A stretch of 11,219 nt of DNA from assembly GCA_946570335.1 (NCBI GenBank), contig CAMNYG010000016.1:1-11219 (forward strand), in the 5' to 3' direction. The position numbers were made by a program, and so were the translations under genes. Of this stretch, positions 1-6,149 are shown in pieces (position 1 is the first letter of the stretch; each line of letters starts with the position of its first letter). The notes below the pieces were generated by a model. The model made no database searches and had not been told where the DNA came from. It saw only the letters and a program-made list of their open reading frames with translations. Source of the stretch: an uncultured Dietzia sp. Its GTDB lineage: Bacteria > Actinomycetota > Actinomycetes > Mycobacteriales > Mycobacteriaceae.

Positions 1-91
1 CGCGGCCGACCGGACCGCGGGGCCGGCCGCGGCGACCGGGCGAGGGGTGGAGCGCCGAGAAGTGGGAAGGAACCCCGACGAAAGGGCCGGA
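1..91. other. GC-rich 3' flank of the acyl-CoA synthetase gene, possible hairpin
   Basis: This is the stretch downstream of the acyl-CoA synthetase stop codon. Bases 1-8 (CGCGGCCG) and 24-31 (CGGCCGCG) are exact inverted repeats around a 15-base loop. On the minus strand they would fold after the gene ends. No T-run can be seen because the window stops at the stem, so calling it a terminator is a guess. No coding region is supported here; the open frame crossing it on the plus strand is antisense to the synthetase. Confidence 0.25.
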
Positions 92-1645
92 TCAGTTCTT
101 CCTGAGCTCGCGCTTGAGGAGCTTTCCGGACTGGTTGCGGGGCAGTTCGTCGACAAACACGACCCGCTTGGGCACCTTGAAGGGTGCGAGGTGGGCGCGG
201 GCTCCGTCGATGAGTTCGGCTTCGGTGGCATTCGTGCCGTCCTTGAGAACGACGACCGCGGTGACGGCCTCGATCCACTTGGGGTCCGGGGTCCCGACCA
301 CGGCGACCTCGGCCACACGCTCGTCCCGGTAGATGGCGTCCTCGACCTCGCGCGAGGCGACCAGGACGCCACCGGTGTTGATGACGTCCTTGATCCGGTC
401 CACCACCTCGAGGAAGCCCTCGGAGTCCCGCACGACGAGGTCCCCGGAGTGGAACCAGCCGTCGCTGAACGCCTCCTCGGTGGCCTCGGGCTTGTTCCAG
501 TAGCCGCTGCACAGCTGGGGGGAACGGTAGACCACCTCGCCCTGCTCGCCGTCGGCGACCTCGGCGCCGGATTCGTCCACGACGCGGGCCTCGACGAAGA
601 ACACGGCACGGCCTGCGCTCGCCGGGCGGGAGTCGTGATCCTCAGGCCGCAAGACACAGGCCAGCGGGCCGATCTCCGACTGGCCGAAGCAGTTGTAGAA
701 GCCGAGGGCCGGGTACTTGGCGCGGAGGCGCTGGAGGACGGTGACCGGCATGATCGACGCGCCGTACTGGGCCTTGCGCAGGCTGGACAGATCACGGGTC
801 TCCAGATCCGGGTGCGAGGCCAGTGGTACCCAGACGGTGGGGGCGAGGAAGAGCGACCTGATGGAGTCCCGCTCGACGCGCCGCAGGATCTCGGGAATGT
901 CGGGCGCGGGCATCAGGTGCACGGTGGCACCGAGGGACAGGTACGGCATCGCGAACACGTGCATGGCGGCCGAGTGGTACAGCGGCATGGCGACCAGAGG
1001 CTCGTCGTCGGGGGCCAGATCCAGGGAGAGGATGCAGCTGACGTACTCGTGGACGAGAGCCGAGTGCGTCATCATCGCGCCCTTGGGTCGCGAGGTCGTG
1101 CCCGAGGTGTAGAGCAGCTGTGCCAGGTCGGTGCCGCCGGCGGGGGAGTGCACCTTCGTGGTCTCGCCGTTCAGAGCGGTGCCGAGAAGCGTGTCGTCCA
1201 CGTCCTCGCCGGGAGCGGGCTGCAGAGCGAGGGAGGCCAGCCCGGTCACGTTCTCCAGTACTGCGTCGAGGGTGGGAGCCTGGGCGGGGTCGACGAGGAC
1301 CAGCGATGCTCCTGAGTCGGTCAGCAGGTATTCGAGTTCACCGCCGGTGAGTGCGTAGTTGACGGGGACGTGGGTCAGTCCCGCACGCGAGGTCGCGAGG
1401 AAGGCGATGAGGTAGGCGTCGGAGTTGACGCCGTAGGCGGCGACGCGGGACCCGGGCTCCAACCCGCGGTCACCGAGTAGCGAGGCGACCCGATCGACGG
1501 CAGCGTCCAGGTCGGCGTAGGTCCAGCTGCGGTCGGCGAAGGTGAGGGCGACCCGATCAGGGAATCTGGAGGCGGAGCGGCGGAGCACCGCATCGACCGT
1601 TCCGGCACTGACGGAGGGCATTGCGGGGGGAGGGGGAGTCGTCAT
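92..1645 (-). CDS. AMP-forming acyl-CoA synthetase (FadD-like fatty acid-CoA ligase)
   Basis: This 517-residue protein has the usual length of the ANL superfamily. It should activate a carboxylic acid with ATP to the acyl-adenylate and then form the CoA thioester in the cytoplasm. Visible motifs are the phosphate-binding loop YTSGTTSRPKG (179-189), the YNCFGQSE motif (317-324), HSGDL (399-403), the hinge motif DRIKDVINTGG (417-426 region) and the C-terminal catalytic lysine in NQSGK (K508). The segment after the hinge reads GGVLVASREVE instead of the common GGENVYPREVE. The ATG at 1645 is chosen because the open frame further upstream encodes a different composition and overlaps the 1687-1935 gene in another frame. 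A leaderless-type -10 sits 7 bases before the ATG. The family is certain; the substrate (medium- or long-chain acid, or an aromatic acid) cannot be read from the sequence. Confidence 0.95.
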   Translation of the reverse strand: MTTPPPPAMPSVSAGTVDAVLRRSASRFPDRVALTFADRSWTYADLDAAVDRVASLLGDRGLEPGSRVAAYGVNSDAYLIAFLATSRAGLTHVPVNYALTGGELEYLLTDSGASLVLVDPAQAPTLDAVLENVTGLASLALQPAPGEDVDDTLLGTALNGETTKVHSPAGGTDLAQLLYTSGTTSRPKGAMMTHSALVHEYVSCILSLDLAPDDEPLVAMPLYHSAAMHVFAMPYLSLGATVHLMPAPDIPEILRRVERDSIRSLFLAPTVWVPLASHPDLETRDLSSLRKAQYGASIMPVTVLQRLRAKYPALGFYNCFGQSEIGPLACVLRPEDHDSRPASAGRAVFFVEARVVDESGAEVADGEQGEVVYRSPQLCSGYWNKPEATEEAFSDGWFHSGDLVVRDSEGFLEVVDRIKDVINTGGVLVASREVEDAIYRDERVAEVAVVGTPDPKWIEAVTAVVVLKDGTNATEAELIDGARAHLAPFKVPKRVVFVDELPRNQSGKLLKRELRKN

Positions 1646-1652
1646 GTGCTCG

Positions 1653-1658
1653 ACCCTA
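1653..1658 (-). promoter_or_regulatory. Candidate leaderless -10 element (TAGGGT) of the acyl-CoA synthetase gene
   Basis: TAGGGT fits the actinobacterial -10 pattern TANNNT. It is followed by exactly 7 bases (CGAGCAC) and then the ATG, so transcription would begin at or next to the start codon. No -35 hexamer is evident. The helicase gene has nearly the same arrangement, which raises confidence. If it is real, the synthetase can be transcribed separately from the small gene ending at 1687. Confidence 0.45.
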
Positions 1659-1686
1659 TAGCGGCATTCGTGCTGCCGCCGCGGAC

Positions 1687-1935
1687 TCAGTCCTCGGCGC
1701 GAAGCAGTTCGAGGACCGTCGGCGGGATATGACCGCTGGCCTCGCGCGGTGTCCAGTGCTCGCTGGGGACCCACTGCGAACCGCAACCGCGGCAGGCGAA
1801 CAGGGGTTCGCCCCGACGTTCGACAGGGGTCTTGTTCCAGTTGCAGAGGTCGCGGCAAGACCGCACCCGCAGTGGGGCGAGGTCGGGATTCGTGCGGCGA
1901 AGGGCGAGAGAGCGTAGGGAGGACAGAGAGGCCAT
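1687..1935 (-). CDS. Small conserved four-cysteine (zinc-ribbon-like) protein
   Basis: This is an 82-residue soluble protein starting MASLSSLRSLALRR. It has four cysteines, C27, C31, C48 and C51, spaced as CxxxC and CxxCG, which suggests a small treble-clef or zinc-ribbon metal site. A tryptophan follows each pair (CNWNK and GSQW). The N-terminus is basic and leucine-rich, and the C-terminus ends PTVLELLRAED. No signal peptide or membrane segment is seen. The ATG at 1935 is preferred; an in-frame GTG three codons upstream is possible. The gene ends 41 bases before the acyl-CoA synthetase on the same strand and diverges from the YchJ-family gene. I believe similar short proteins occur in other Mycobacteriales, but I know of no assigned function. 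The coding call rests on the coherent cysteine pattern and on its fit between two clear genes. The plus-strand frames opposite it show no such logic. Confidence 0.8.
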   Translation of the reverse strand: MASLSSLRSLALRRTNPDLAPLRVRSCRDLCNWNKTPVERRGEPLFACRGCGSQWVPSEHWTPREASGHIPPTVLELLRAED

Positions 1936-1945
1936 GGTGCCCACC

Positions 1946-1951
1946 AGCGTA
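1946..1951 (-). promoter_or_regulatory. Candidate -10 element (TACGCT) of the small cysteine protein gene
   Basis: TACGCT matches TANNNT and ends 10 bases before the ATG at 1935. It predicts a very short leader of a few bases. It lies back to back with the candidate plus-strand promoter of the YchJ-family gene. No convincing -35 is visible. Confidence 0.3.
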
Positions 1952-2014
1952 GTCGTGGAACGGGATCTGCCCGTCTCCCGTGCGCCCGAACGGGGTGCCA
2001 CGGCACCGCCTGGG

Positions 2015-2020
2015 TAGCCT
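2015..2020 (+). promoter_or_regulatory. Candidate -10 element (TAGCCT) of the YchJ-family gene
   Basis: TAGCCT fits TANNNT. It would place the transcript start near 2027-2028, giving a leader of about 23 bases that contains the GGAGGG ribosome binding site at 2040-2045. This supports translation from the ATG at 2051 rather than the GTG at 2030. No -35 is recognisable. Confidence 0.35.
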
Positions 2021-2039
2021 GACCGAACCGTGAGTGGAC

Positions 2040-2045
2040 GGAGGG
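2040..2045 (+). promoter_or_regulatory. Ribosome binding site GGAGGG that decides the YchJ-family start
   Basis: GGAGGG lies 5 bases before the ATG at 2051, close to ideal. The upstream in-frame GTG at 2030 has no such site and would add seven residues not expected before the CPCG motif of this family. Confidence 0.75.
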
Positions 2046-2050
2046 CCGAG

Positions 2051-2443
2051 ATGACCGCATGCCCGTGTGGGGGCGCAGAATTCCGCACCTGCTGTGGGCC
2101 TCTCGTGGAGGACGGTGTGCCCGCGCGGACGGCCGAGCAACTGATGCGCTCCAGGTATACGGCGTTCGTCCTCGGGCGTCCCGAGCATCTCTGGCGGACG
2201 TGGCATCCACGGACCCGTCCGTCCACCGTGGACACGGGTGGCGTGGAGTGGACGGGGCTCACCATCGTGGAGGTGTCCGGGGGTGGGGAGGACGACGACG
2301 ACGGCGTGGTCGACTTCGAAGCCCGGTTCGCAGGTCCAGACGGTCCGGAGATCATGCGGGAGCGCTCCGAGTTCCGGCGGCGGGGCGGCCGATGGGTCTA
2401 CGTCGAGGGCACGGATCCCCGGAGTTCCTCAGGGCCGCTGTGA
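2051..2443 (+). CDS. YchJ-family (UPF0225) SEC-C motif protein
   Basis: This 130-residue protein starts MTACPCGG. The N-terminal SEC-C zinc-binding motif is CPCG...TCCGP, with cysteines C4, C6, C14 and C15. The family-typical AEQLMRSRYTAF and WHPRTRP stretches follow. The C-terminal half (FEARF, RERSEFRRRGGRWVYVEG) matches the NTF2-like fold of YchJ proteins. Unlike the E. coli protein it has one SEC-C motif, at the N-terminus only, and it carries an acidic insertion GGGEDDDDG in the middle. The biochemical role of the family is not established; SEC-C motifs in other proteins bind zinc and help contact partners such as SecB. It is the only plus-strand gene in the window. Its last 15 bases overlap the end of the lipoprotein gene on the other strand. 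Confidence 0.93.
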   Translation: MTACPCGGAEFRTCCGPLVEDGVPARTAEQLMRSRYTAFVLGRPEHLWRTWHPRTRPSTVDTGGVEWTGLTIVEVSGGGEDDDDGVVDFEARFAGPDGPEIMRERSEFRRRGGRWVYVEGTDPRSSSGPL

Positions 2444-2986
2444 CCCGCTGGGCTGCGCTGACGGGTCGACAGGCTGGCGCGTGACGGTGATCGACGCCAG
2501 CGTGCGCGGGCTGGCCACGTCGATGCGGCCGATGCGGTCGCCGGAAGGCATGGTCCACGCCACCATTCCCTGGATCGTTTGACCCGGCGAGGTCATCACA
2601 GAGGGCACCAGGGGGTCGGCCACGAGCCCGGCCGGGCTCTGGATGCGGTCGAACTTCGTTCCGGAGGGGGAGTACGCGGTGATGTCGTCGGGACCGAGTT
2701 CGGGTTGACCGGCGGACTGGACCGCCCGGACGTCCACGGCCAGGACGGTGCCCTCGTAGGCGCTCGAGGGGACAATCCTCAGGTTGGAAAGAGTGACGGT
2801 GGCGTCCCACGAGTCACCGGCCACCGGGAACGGTTGATCGAACTGCCGCGAGGTGGCCACCGGCCCTGACGGTGTGGTGGCCGGTGGTACGGTGCGGCCC
2901 TCGTCGGAGCCGAACGGTAGGCTCGCGCAGGCGCCGGAGACGACCATCACGGCAGTCAGGGTGGCGACCAGGGCGGCGCGACGCAT
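2429..2986 (-). CDS. Small secreted lipoprotein or exported protein, DUF4352/MPT63-like Ig fold (tentative)
   Basis: This 185-residue protein has a signal sequence: MRR, then a hydrophobic stretch (residues 4-16), then VSGAC with the candidate lipidated cysteine C20. The residue at -3 is serine rather than the usual L, V or I, so the lipobox is imperfect. After a Pro/Thr/Ser-rich spacer (about 28-45) the mature domain (about 50-170) is beta-rich: WDATVTLSNLRIVP, GTVLAVDVRAV, LGPDDITAYSPSGTKF, SPGQTIQGMVAWTMPSG. This layout resembles DUF4352 and MPT63-type immunoglobulin-like domains of actinobacterial exported proteins. The ATG at 2986 has GGGAG 5 bases upstream. It is last in the long minus-strand gene series, 51 bases after the TY-Chap-like gene, and overlaps the YchJ-family gene tail to tail. 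Export is well supported; the fold is a pattern judgement and the function is unknown. Confidence 0.88.
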   Translation of the reverse strand: MRRAALVATLTAVMVVSGACASLPFGSDEGRTVPPATTPSGPVATSRQFDQPFPVAGDSWDATVTLSNLRIVPSSAYEGTVLAVDVRAVQSAGQPELGPDDITAYSPSGTKFDRIQSPAGLVADPLVPSVMTSPGQTIQGMVAWTMPSGDRIGRIDVASPRTLASITVTRQPVDPSAQPSGSQRP

Positions 2987-3034
2987 GAGTACTCCCGAAC
3001 TGTTCGTGCACCGGGCCTGTCCCGGCAGCGATTC

Positions 3035-3040
3035 ATATTA
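3035..3040 (-). promoter_or_regulatory. Candidate -10 element (TAATAT) of the lipoprotein gene
   Basis: The AT-only run TAATATGAAT (3031-3040, minus strand apart from one G) stands out in this GC-rich window and overlaps the TAA stop of the upstream gene. TAATAT or the shifted TATGAA could serve as a -10. It would give a leader of about 40 bases with a GGGAG ribosome binding site and a small 5-bp hairpin (3011-3025). No -35 is evident, so the gene may equally be read from upstream. Confidence 0.3.
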
Positions 3041-4096
3041 CTGTTCGCCGGTCTCCGGGTCCTCAGCGGAGTGCAGGTCACGCCACTGTTTTGCTGCTAC
3101 GCGGCGGGCCAGGTCCGGGTAGACGTCGTCCAGTTCCGCCGAGATCTCGGTGAAGTGGATCTTGAAATTGACTGGGACGAAGACTCTGTCGACGAATTCG
3201 GACTCGGCATAGACGGACTTTCCGTCGAAGACATACCGGCACCACAGTGAGTCCCGGTTGAGGATCGCCACCTCGGTTTCGGCGGCGCCCGCATCCTCGA
3301 CTGTGGGGACCAGGGGGCTGCGGAACACGATCAATGGCATCGAGCGGTGCGCCCGCACGAACACGACCACGCACCCGGCCGGCACCGTGAACACGTCGTG
3401 CTCGTCCGCTTCGACCCGGCCGTTGTAGATCTCGGACAAGGCGGCCGCTACGGCTCTCGTCGCCTGATCCGGGTCGGTGATCGTGATCGGACGGAAGTCC
3501 ACGTCATCGGCGGCCAGGGCGGGATCTGGTTCCACGGCGGACGTCTCGGTGGGCCCGGGGCCGTCCGAACCGGGCTGCGGGTCGCCGTCGATGACATCGT
3601 GGAGGAAGACCGGGTGAGGGATGCCGAAGACCCGCTCGATGGTCCCTGCGGCCAGGTGCGCGAGATGTGTCGCCTCGTCGGCCGGCAGACACAGTCGTGG
3701 ACGGGGGGCGGTCGCCTCGTCGTCGTCCTCGATGTGCGCGTCCGGCAGCGTCCATCCCAGACCTGCGAGCTGATCGAGTTGTCCTGCCCGGAGGGAGGCG
3801 GGGTCATCCTCGCTGCCCCCGCCGGAGACCTCGGCCTCGATCGAACCGGTGCCCGCCATGGCGCTCGGTGTGGCCGGGGTACCACCGGGCGGGGTGGCCG
3901 ACGTGGAGCCGACACCTGCACGCACTGCGGTGAACCGGATGAACGGCGTGTACCCGGCACGGGTACCTGGGACGGGGATGGTGAGATCGAAGGTCGCACC
4001 GGGGACGAGGTCGCGCAGAAACCCGGCCAGGCGGGCGGCGAACCGCTCCCACCCGGCTGCGATCGACGCGTCGACGTCGAACTCGAATTCCGGCAT
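3038..4096 (-). CDS. Two-domain TY-Chap-like (YbjN/type III chaperone-like) protein
   Basis: This 352-residue soluble protein has no signal peptide or membrane segment. The first domain (about 10-165) starts with a helix, GWERFAARLAGFLRDLVPG, followed by the strands FDLTIPVP and YTPFIRFTAV. It then has a G/S/T/P-rich insert (about 61-95) and the hallmark QLDQLAGLGWTLPD. A Pro/Asp/Gly-rich linker (about 168-198) leads to a second alpha/beta domain (about 200-345): ATRAVAAALSEIYN, CVVVFVRAHRSMPLIVFRSPLV, VAILNRD, then VFVPVNFKIHFTEISAELDDVYPDLARRVAAK. This matches what I know of actinobacterial TY-Chap domain proteins, named for likeness to type III secretion chaperones and YbjN and predicted to bind peptides. 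The ATG at 4096 lacks a strong ribosome binding site. It lies 64 bases after the Nudix gene. Coding is certain; the family call is moderately certain and the role unknown. Confidence 0.85.
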   Translation of the reverse strand: MPEFEFDVDASIAAGWERFAARLAGFLRDLVPGATFDLTIPVPGTRAGYTPFIRFTAVRAGVGSTSATPPGGTPATPSAMAGTGSIEAEVSGGGSEDDPASLRAGQLDQLAGLGWTLPDAHIEDDDEATAPRPRLCLPADEATHLAHLAAGTIERVFGIPHPVFLHDVIDGDPQPGSDGPGPTETSAVEPDPALAADDVDFRPITITDPDQATRAVAAALSEIYNGRVEADEHDVFTVPAGCVVVFVRAHRSMPLIVFRSPLVPTVEDAGAAETEVAILNRDSLWCRYVFDGKSVYAESEFVDRVFVPVNFKIHFTEISAELDDVYPDLARRVAAKQWRDLHSAEDPETGEQ

Positions 4097-4160
4097 GCCT
4101 CGCAGTCAACCACCGTGACGTCATGTCCGTCAGCAGTTCGGAGGTGCCCGTAGCAGGCAC

Positions 4161-4976
4161 TCAACGCTTCTTTGAGGCGTGCCCCCTCTGGTAGTCGGCC
4201 CAGTACTCGTCCGAGCCGTCGAATCCGACCCGGATTCCGTCACGATGCTCGAGGATCTCGGGCTCGATCGGGGTGATCGGACGTTCGGAGGCGAGAGCGG
4301 AGGCCACATCGGCGAACTCTGCGAGGTGGTGCAGCTGCTTCCAGGTGGGGGGAAGGAGCATGGATCGGCCCGAGCGGAAATCGTCCAGGAGATCAGCCGG
4401 CCGCGCCCACATCGTCAGATCGACCTCTGACGTCTGGTCGTCGGGCTCCTGGCCCCCGGGAAGCGCGGCGAGGAAGAACCGGGTGTCGTAGCGGCGCGGT
4501 TCCACTGCCGGGGTGATCCAATGGTCGAACGGACGGAGCCGCCCGGCAGCCAAAGAGAGCTCCTCGGTGGCGAGGAACCGACTGAAGGTCAGGCGATGCG
4601 CCTCGAGCTCGGCACGCGCGGCGTGGTATCGCCCGGCATCGGAGACGGGAGCACCGTCAACGTGGTCGGCCAGCAGGACGCCGCACTCCTCGAAGGTCTC
4701 GCGCGCGGCAGCGCAGACGAGCCGGCGGGCCCGCGACTGCTCACAACCGAGTCGCTCTGCCCACCAGCTCGGTGCGGGGCCGGTCCAGGCGAGGTCCGGA
4801 TCGTCGTCCGCGGAATCCACCCCGCCACCGGGGAACACCGTCATCCCGCCGGCGAACGCCATGCCCTTGACACGGCGGGCGACGAACACCTCGGGGCCGG
4901 CGTCGGAATCGCGGATCACCATGACGGTGGAGGCGTCCTTGATGGGACGCACCGTGCTCACCTGTGCCTCGCTCAT
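4161..4976 (-). CDS. Long-form Nudix hydrolase (NUDT19-like, split Nudix box)
   Basis: This 271-residue protein has an N-terminal Nudix fold: ASTVMVIRD, VFVARRVKGMAFAGGMTVFPGGGVD (residues 16-54 region), then AAARETFEECGVLL (89-102). Metal-binding glutamates are E93, E96 and E97 of the RETFEECG core. In the usual Nudix box G and RE lie about 13 residues apart. Here about 40 residues, including a Trp-rich WTGPAPSWWAERLGC stretch, separate GGG (50-52) from R92. That insertion is typical of the NUDT19-type branch, whose animal members hydrolyse CoA and its esters. Bacterial members are mostly uncharacterised. The C-terminal half (FDHWITPAVEPRRYDTRFFLAALP, LLPPTWKQLHHLAEF) is also typical of the branch. 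The ATG at 4976 is preferred over the open frame extending 49 codons upstream, which lacks Nudix-like sequence and would overlap the TetR gene. The TetR gene ends 82 bases upstream. Confidence 0.93.
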   Translation of the reverse strand: MSEAQVSTVRPIKDASTVMVIRDSDAGPEVFVARRVKGMAFAGGMTVFPGGGVDSADDDPDLAWTGPAPSWWAERLGCEQSRARRLVCAAARETFEECGVLLADHVDGAPVSDAGRYHAARAELEAHRLTFSRFLATEELSLAAGRLRPFDHWITPAVEPRRYDTRFFLAALPGGQEPDDQTSEVDLTMWARPADLLDDFRSGRSMLLPPTWKQLHHLAEFADVASALASERPITPIEPEILEHRDGIRVGFDGSDEYWADYQRGHASKKR

Positions 4977-5058
4977 GTTGCCAGTCTCGCCCGTGCCGGT
5001 GAGCTGGATCGCACCGGGGTGGAATTCCGGAGGCTCGGGGCAGAGACCGGGACGGGAA

Positions 5059-5697
5059 TCAGTTCCTGTCGGCGCTGATAACCGATGCTGCGGGAAGAGC
5101 GCCGTGGAGTACACGCCGCACATGTTTGCGTAGTTCCCGGCGATGGTCGAGATCGGGTGAGCGATCGACCCCGCAGCGCACGATCGTCATGTAGATCACG
5201 TCGAACACCGTCTGCGCCGGGCCGGCCAGCTGCGCCGGAGCCACGGAACCGCCGGAATGTCTGGACAGCACCTCGGCGATGCTCCCCCGGAGCTCCAACA
5301 GGATCTGCTGCGCTTCGTTTCGGTGCGGACCGGGTTCGCCGAACAGGGTCTCCCGGTGATAGGCCGCGACATTCTCCGGCTGGTTCTCGAGTGCCCGGAC
5401 CAGCGGCTCACACAGGCCGACGAGATCGTCAACAGGATCGCCGGTATCGGGTAGCGATTCGACCATCATCCGAAGATCCTGGTTGGCGACCATGCACAGC
5501 AGCTCGCCCTTGGACCGGGCGTAACGGAACAGGGTGCCGGTACCGACCCCGGCCCGCTCGGCCACCTCCTGGGTGGTCACCGAGGAGTAGCCGCGAGAGA
5601 AGAACAGTTCACGGGCCGCCCTGTGGATACGCCGCTGTTTGTCGGCCTTGTTCAGTTCGCGCCGGCTCGGTTCGCGGGTCGAGCTCAACTGAACCAC
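5059..5697 (-). CDS. TetR-family transcriptional regulator
   Basis: This 212-residue protein has an N-terminal TetR DNA-binding domain (about 18-67): ADKQRRIHRAARELFFSRGYSSVTTQEVAERAGVGTGTLFRYARSKGELL. The recognition helix is in VGTGTLFRYARSK. The remaining three quarters is a helical ligand-binding and dimerisation domain of no recognised class, so the effector is unknown. The reading frame opens with a GTG at 5697 that overlaps the last 13 bases of the DUF3817 gene. An in-frame TTG at 5688 overlaps the DUF3817 stop codon and is an alternative start. Neither has a good ribosome binding site, which suggests translational coupling to the upstream gene. Likely targets are its own small operon with the DUF3817 gene, and perhaps the Nudix gene downstream; this is inference from position only. 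Confidence 0.95.
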   Translation of the reverse strand: MVQLSSTREPSRRELNKADKQRRIHRAARELFFSRGYSSVTTQEVAERAGVGTGTLFRYARSKGELLCMVANQDLRMMVESLPDTGDPVDDLVGLCEPLVRALENQPENVAAYHRETLFGEPGPHRNEAQQILLELRGSIAEVLSRHSGGSVAPAQLAGPAQTVFDVIYMTIVRCGVDRSPDLDHRRELRKHVRRVLHGALPAASVISADRN

Positions 5698-6143
5698 TCG
5701 GTCGGCTTACCGGCCGAGACCAGGATCGTGAACACGATCGCGACCAGGGCCAGGACCACCAGCAGAGCACGGATCGGGTAGCGCAGCGCAAACGCGAGGA
5801 GCTTCTCCGCCGACGTGCGTGGGACCTCGCCGTCGGGCCCGAGACGCCAGGGTCCGGCGAGCAGTCCGCGTCGTTCGACCGACTTCTCGAACGGGTACGT
5901 CGCGTACGGGATGACGGCCGAGGCCAGGCCGAGCACGCCGGTGCCGACGCTCCAACGCTTGTCGGTCCAGACCGAGACGGTGGTCACCGCGTAGCAGAGG
6001 AACACGAACCCGTGGATGCTGCCGCCGACAGTGGTCGCCCAGTCGAAACCGAAGCCGTATTTGCCGATCATCCCCACGATCAGGAGGGTCCACGTGACCA
6101 TTTCCGCGAGAGCGAGTCTCAGATACAGGGTGCGGGGGGTCAC
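5685..6143 (-). CDS. DUF3817-domain integral membrane protein
   Basis: This 152-residue protein has four predicted membrane segments at about 7-27, 37-58, 65-83 and 124-144. The first three form the DUF3817 core (RLALAEMVTWTLLIVGMIGKYGFG, GSIHGFVFLCYAV, IPYATYPFEK). The charged segment 84-120 should lie outside the membrane. The GTG start at 6143 is fixed by GGAGG 6 bases upstream. The gene overlaps the TetR gene by 13 bases, so the two are almost certainly one transcript, and the regulator may control this membrane protein. The helicase stop codon lies 83 bases upstream. The family is widespread in Actinobacteria and its function is not known to me. Confidence 0.93.
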   Translation of the reverse strand: MTPRTLYLRLALAEMVTWTLLIVGMIGKYGFGFDWATTVGGSIHGFVFLCYAVTTVSVWTDKRWSVGTGVLGLASAVIPYATYPFEKSVERRGLLAGPWRLGPDGEVPRTSAEKLLAFALRYPIRALLVVLALVAIVFTILVSAGKPTEWFS

Positions 6144-6149
6144 AGATGT

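Noticed and set aside
47..1315. Long plus-strand open frame of 422 codons opposite the acyl-CoA synthetase
   Set aside because: It is antisense to a gene with all ANL motifs. Its product is low-complexity and D/G/V/R-rich, as expected from the mirror frame of a GC-rich gene.
2012..2024. Possible IdeR/DtxR iron box near the YchJ-family promoter
   Set aside because: Only a few bases around TAGCCTGA resemble the 19-base consensus, with no symmetric second half. The -10 reading explains it as well.
2030..2050. GTG at 2030 as start of the YchJ-family gene
   Set aside because: GGAGGG lies 5 bases before the ATG at 2051, and the family begins directly with the CPCG motif.
1646..2206. Upstream extension of the acyl-CoA synthetase frame to position 2206
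   Set aside because: The extra residues are not synthetase-like and cross two other genes. The ATG at 1645 with its own -10 fits the family length.
3011..3025. CCGGG-5-CCCGG hairpin between the TY-Chap-like and lipoprotein genes as a terminator
   Set aside because: The stem has only 5 pairs and no T-run follows. It may just be a leader hairpin.
4116..4123. 8-base palindrome TGACGTCA upstream of the TY-Chap-like gene
   Set aside because: It is too short to mean much in a window this size, and no promoter or second copy supports it as an operator.
4144..4160. GTGCC-7-GGCAC hairpin directly after the Nudix stop codon as a terminator
   Set aside because: The stem is 5 bp with no U-rich tail. 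It is not enough to call termination before the TY-Chap-like gene.
4996..5017. CCGGTG-10-CACCGG hairpin upstream of the Nudix gene as a terminator or riboswitch
   Set aside because: It is a single 6-bp stem without a U tract or any recognised aptamer pattern; chance hairpins of this size are common in GC-rich DNA.
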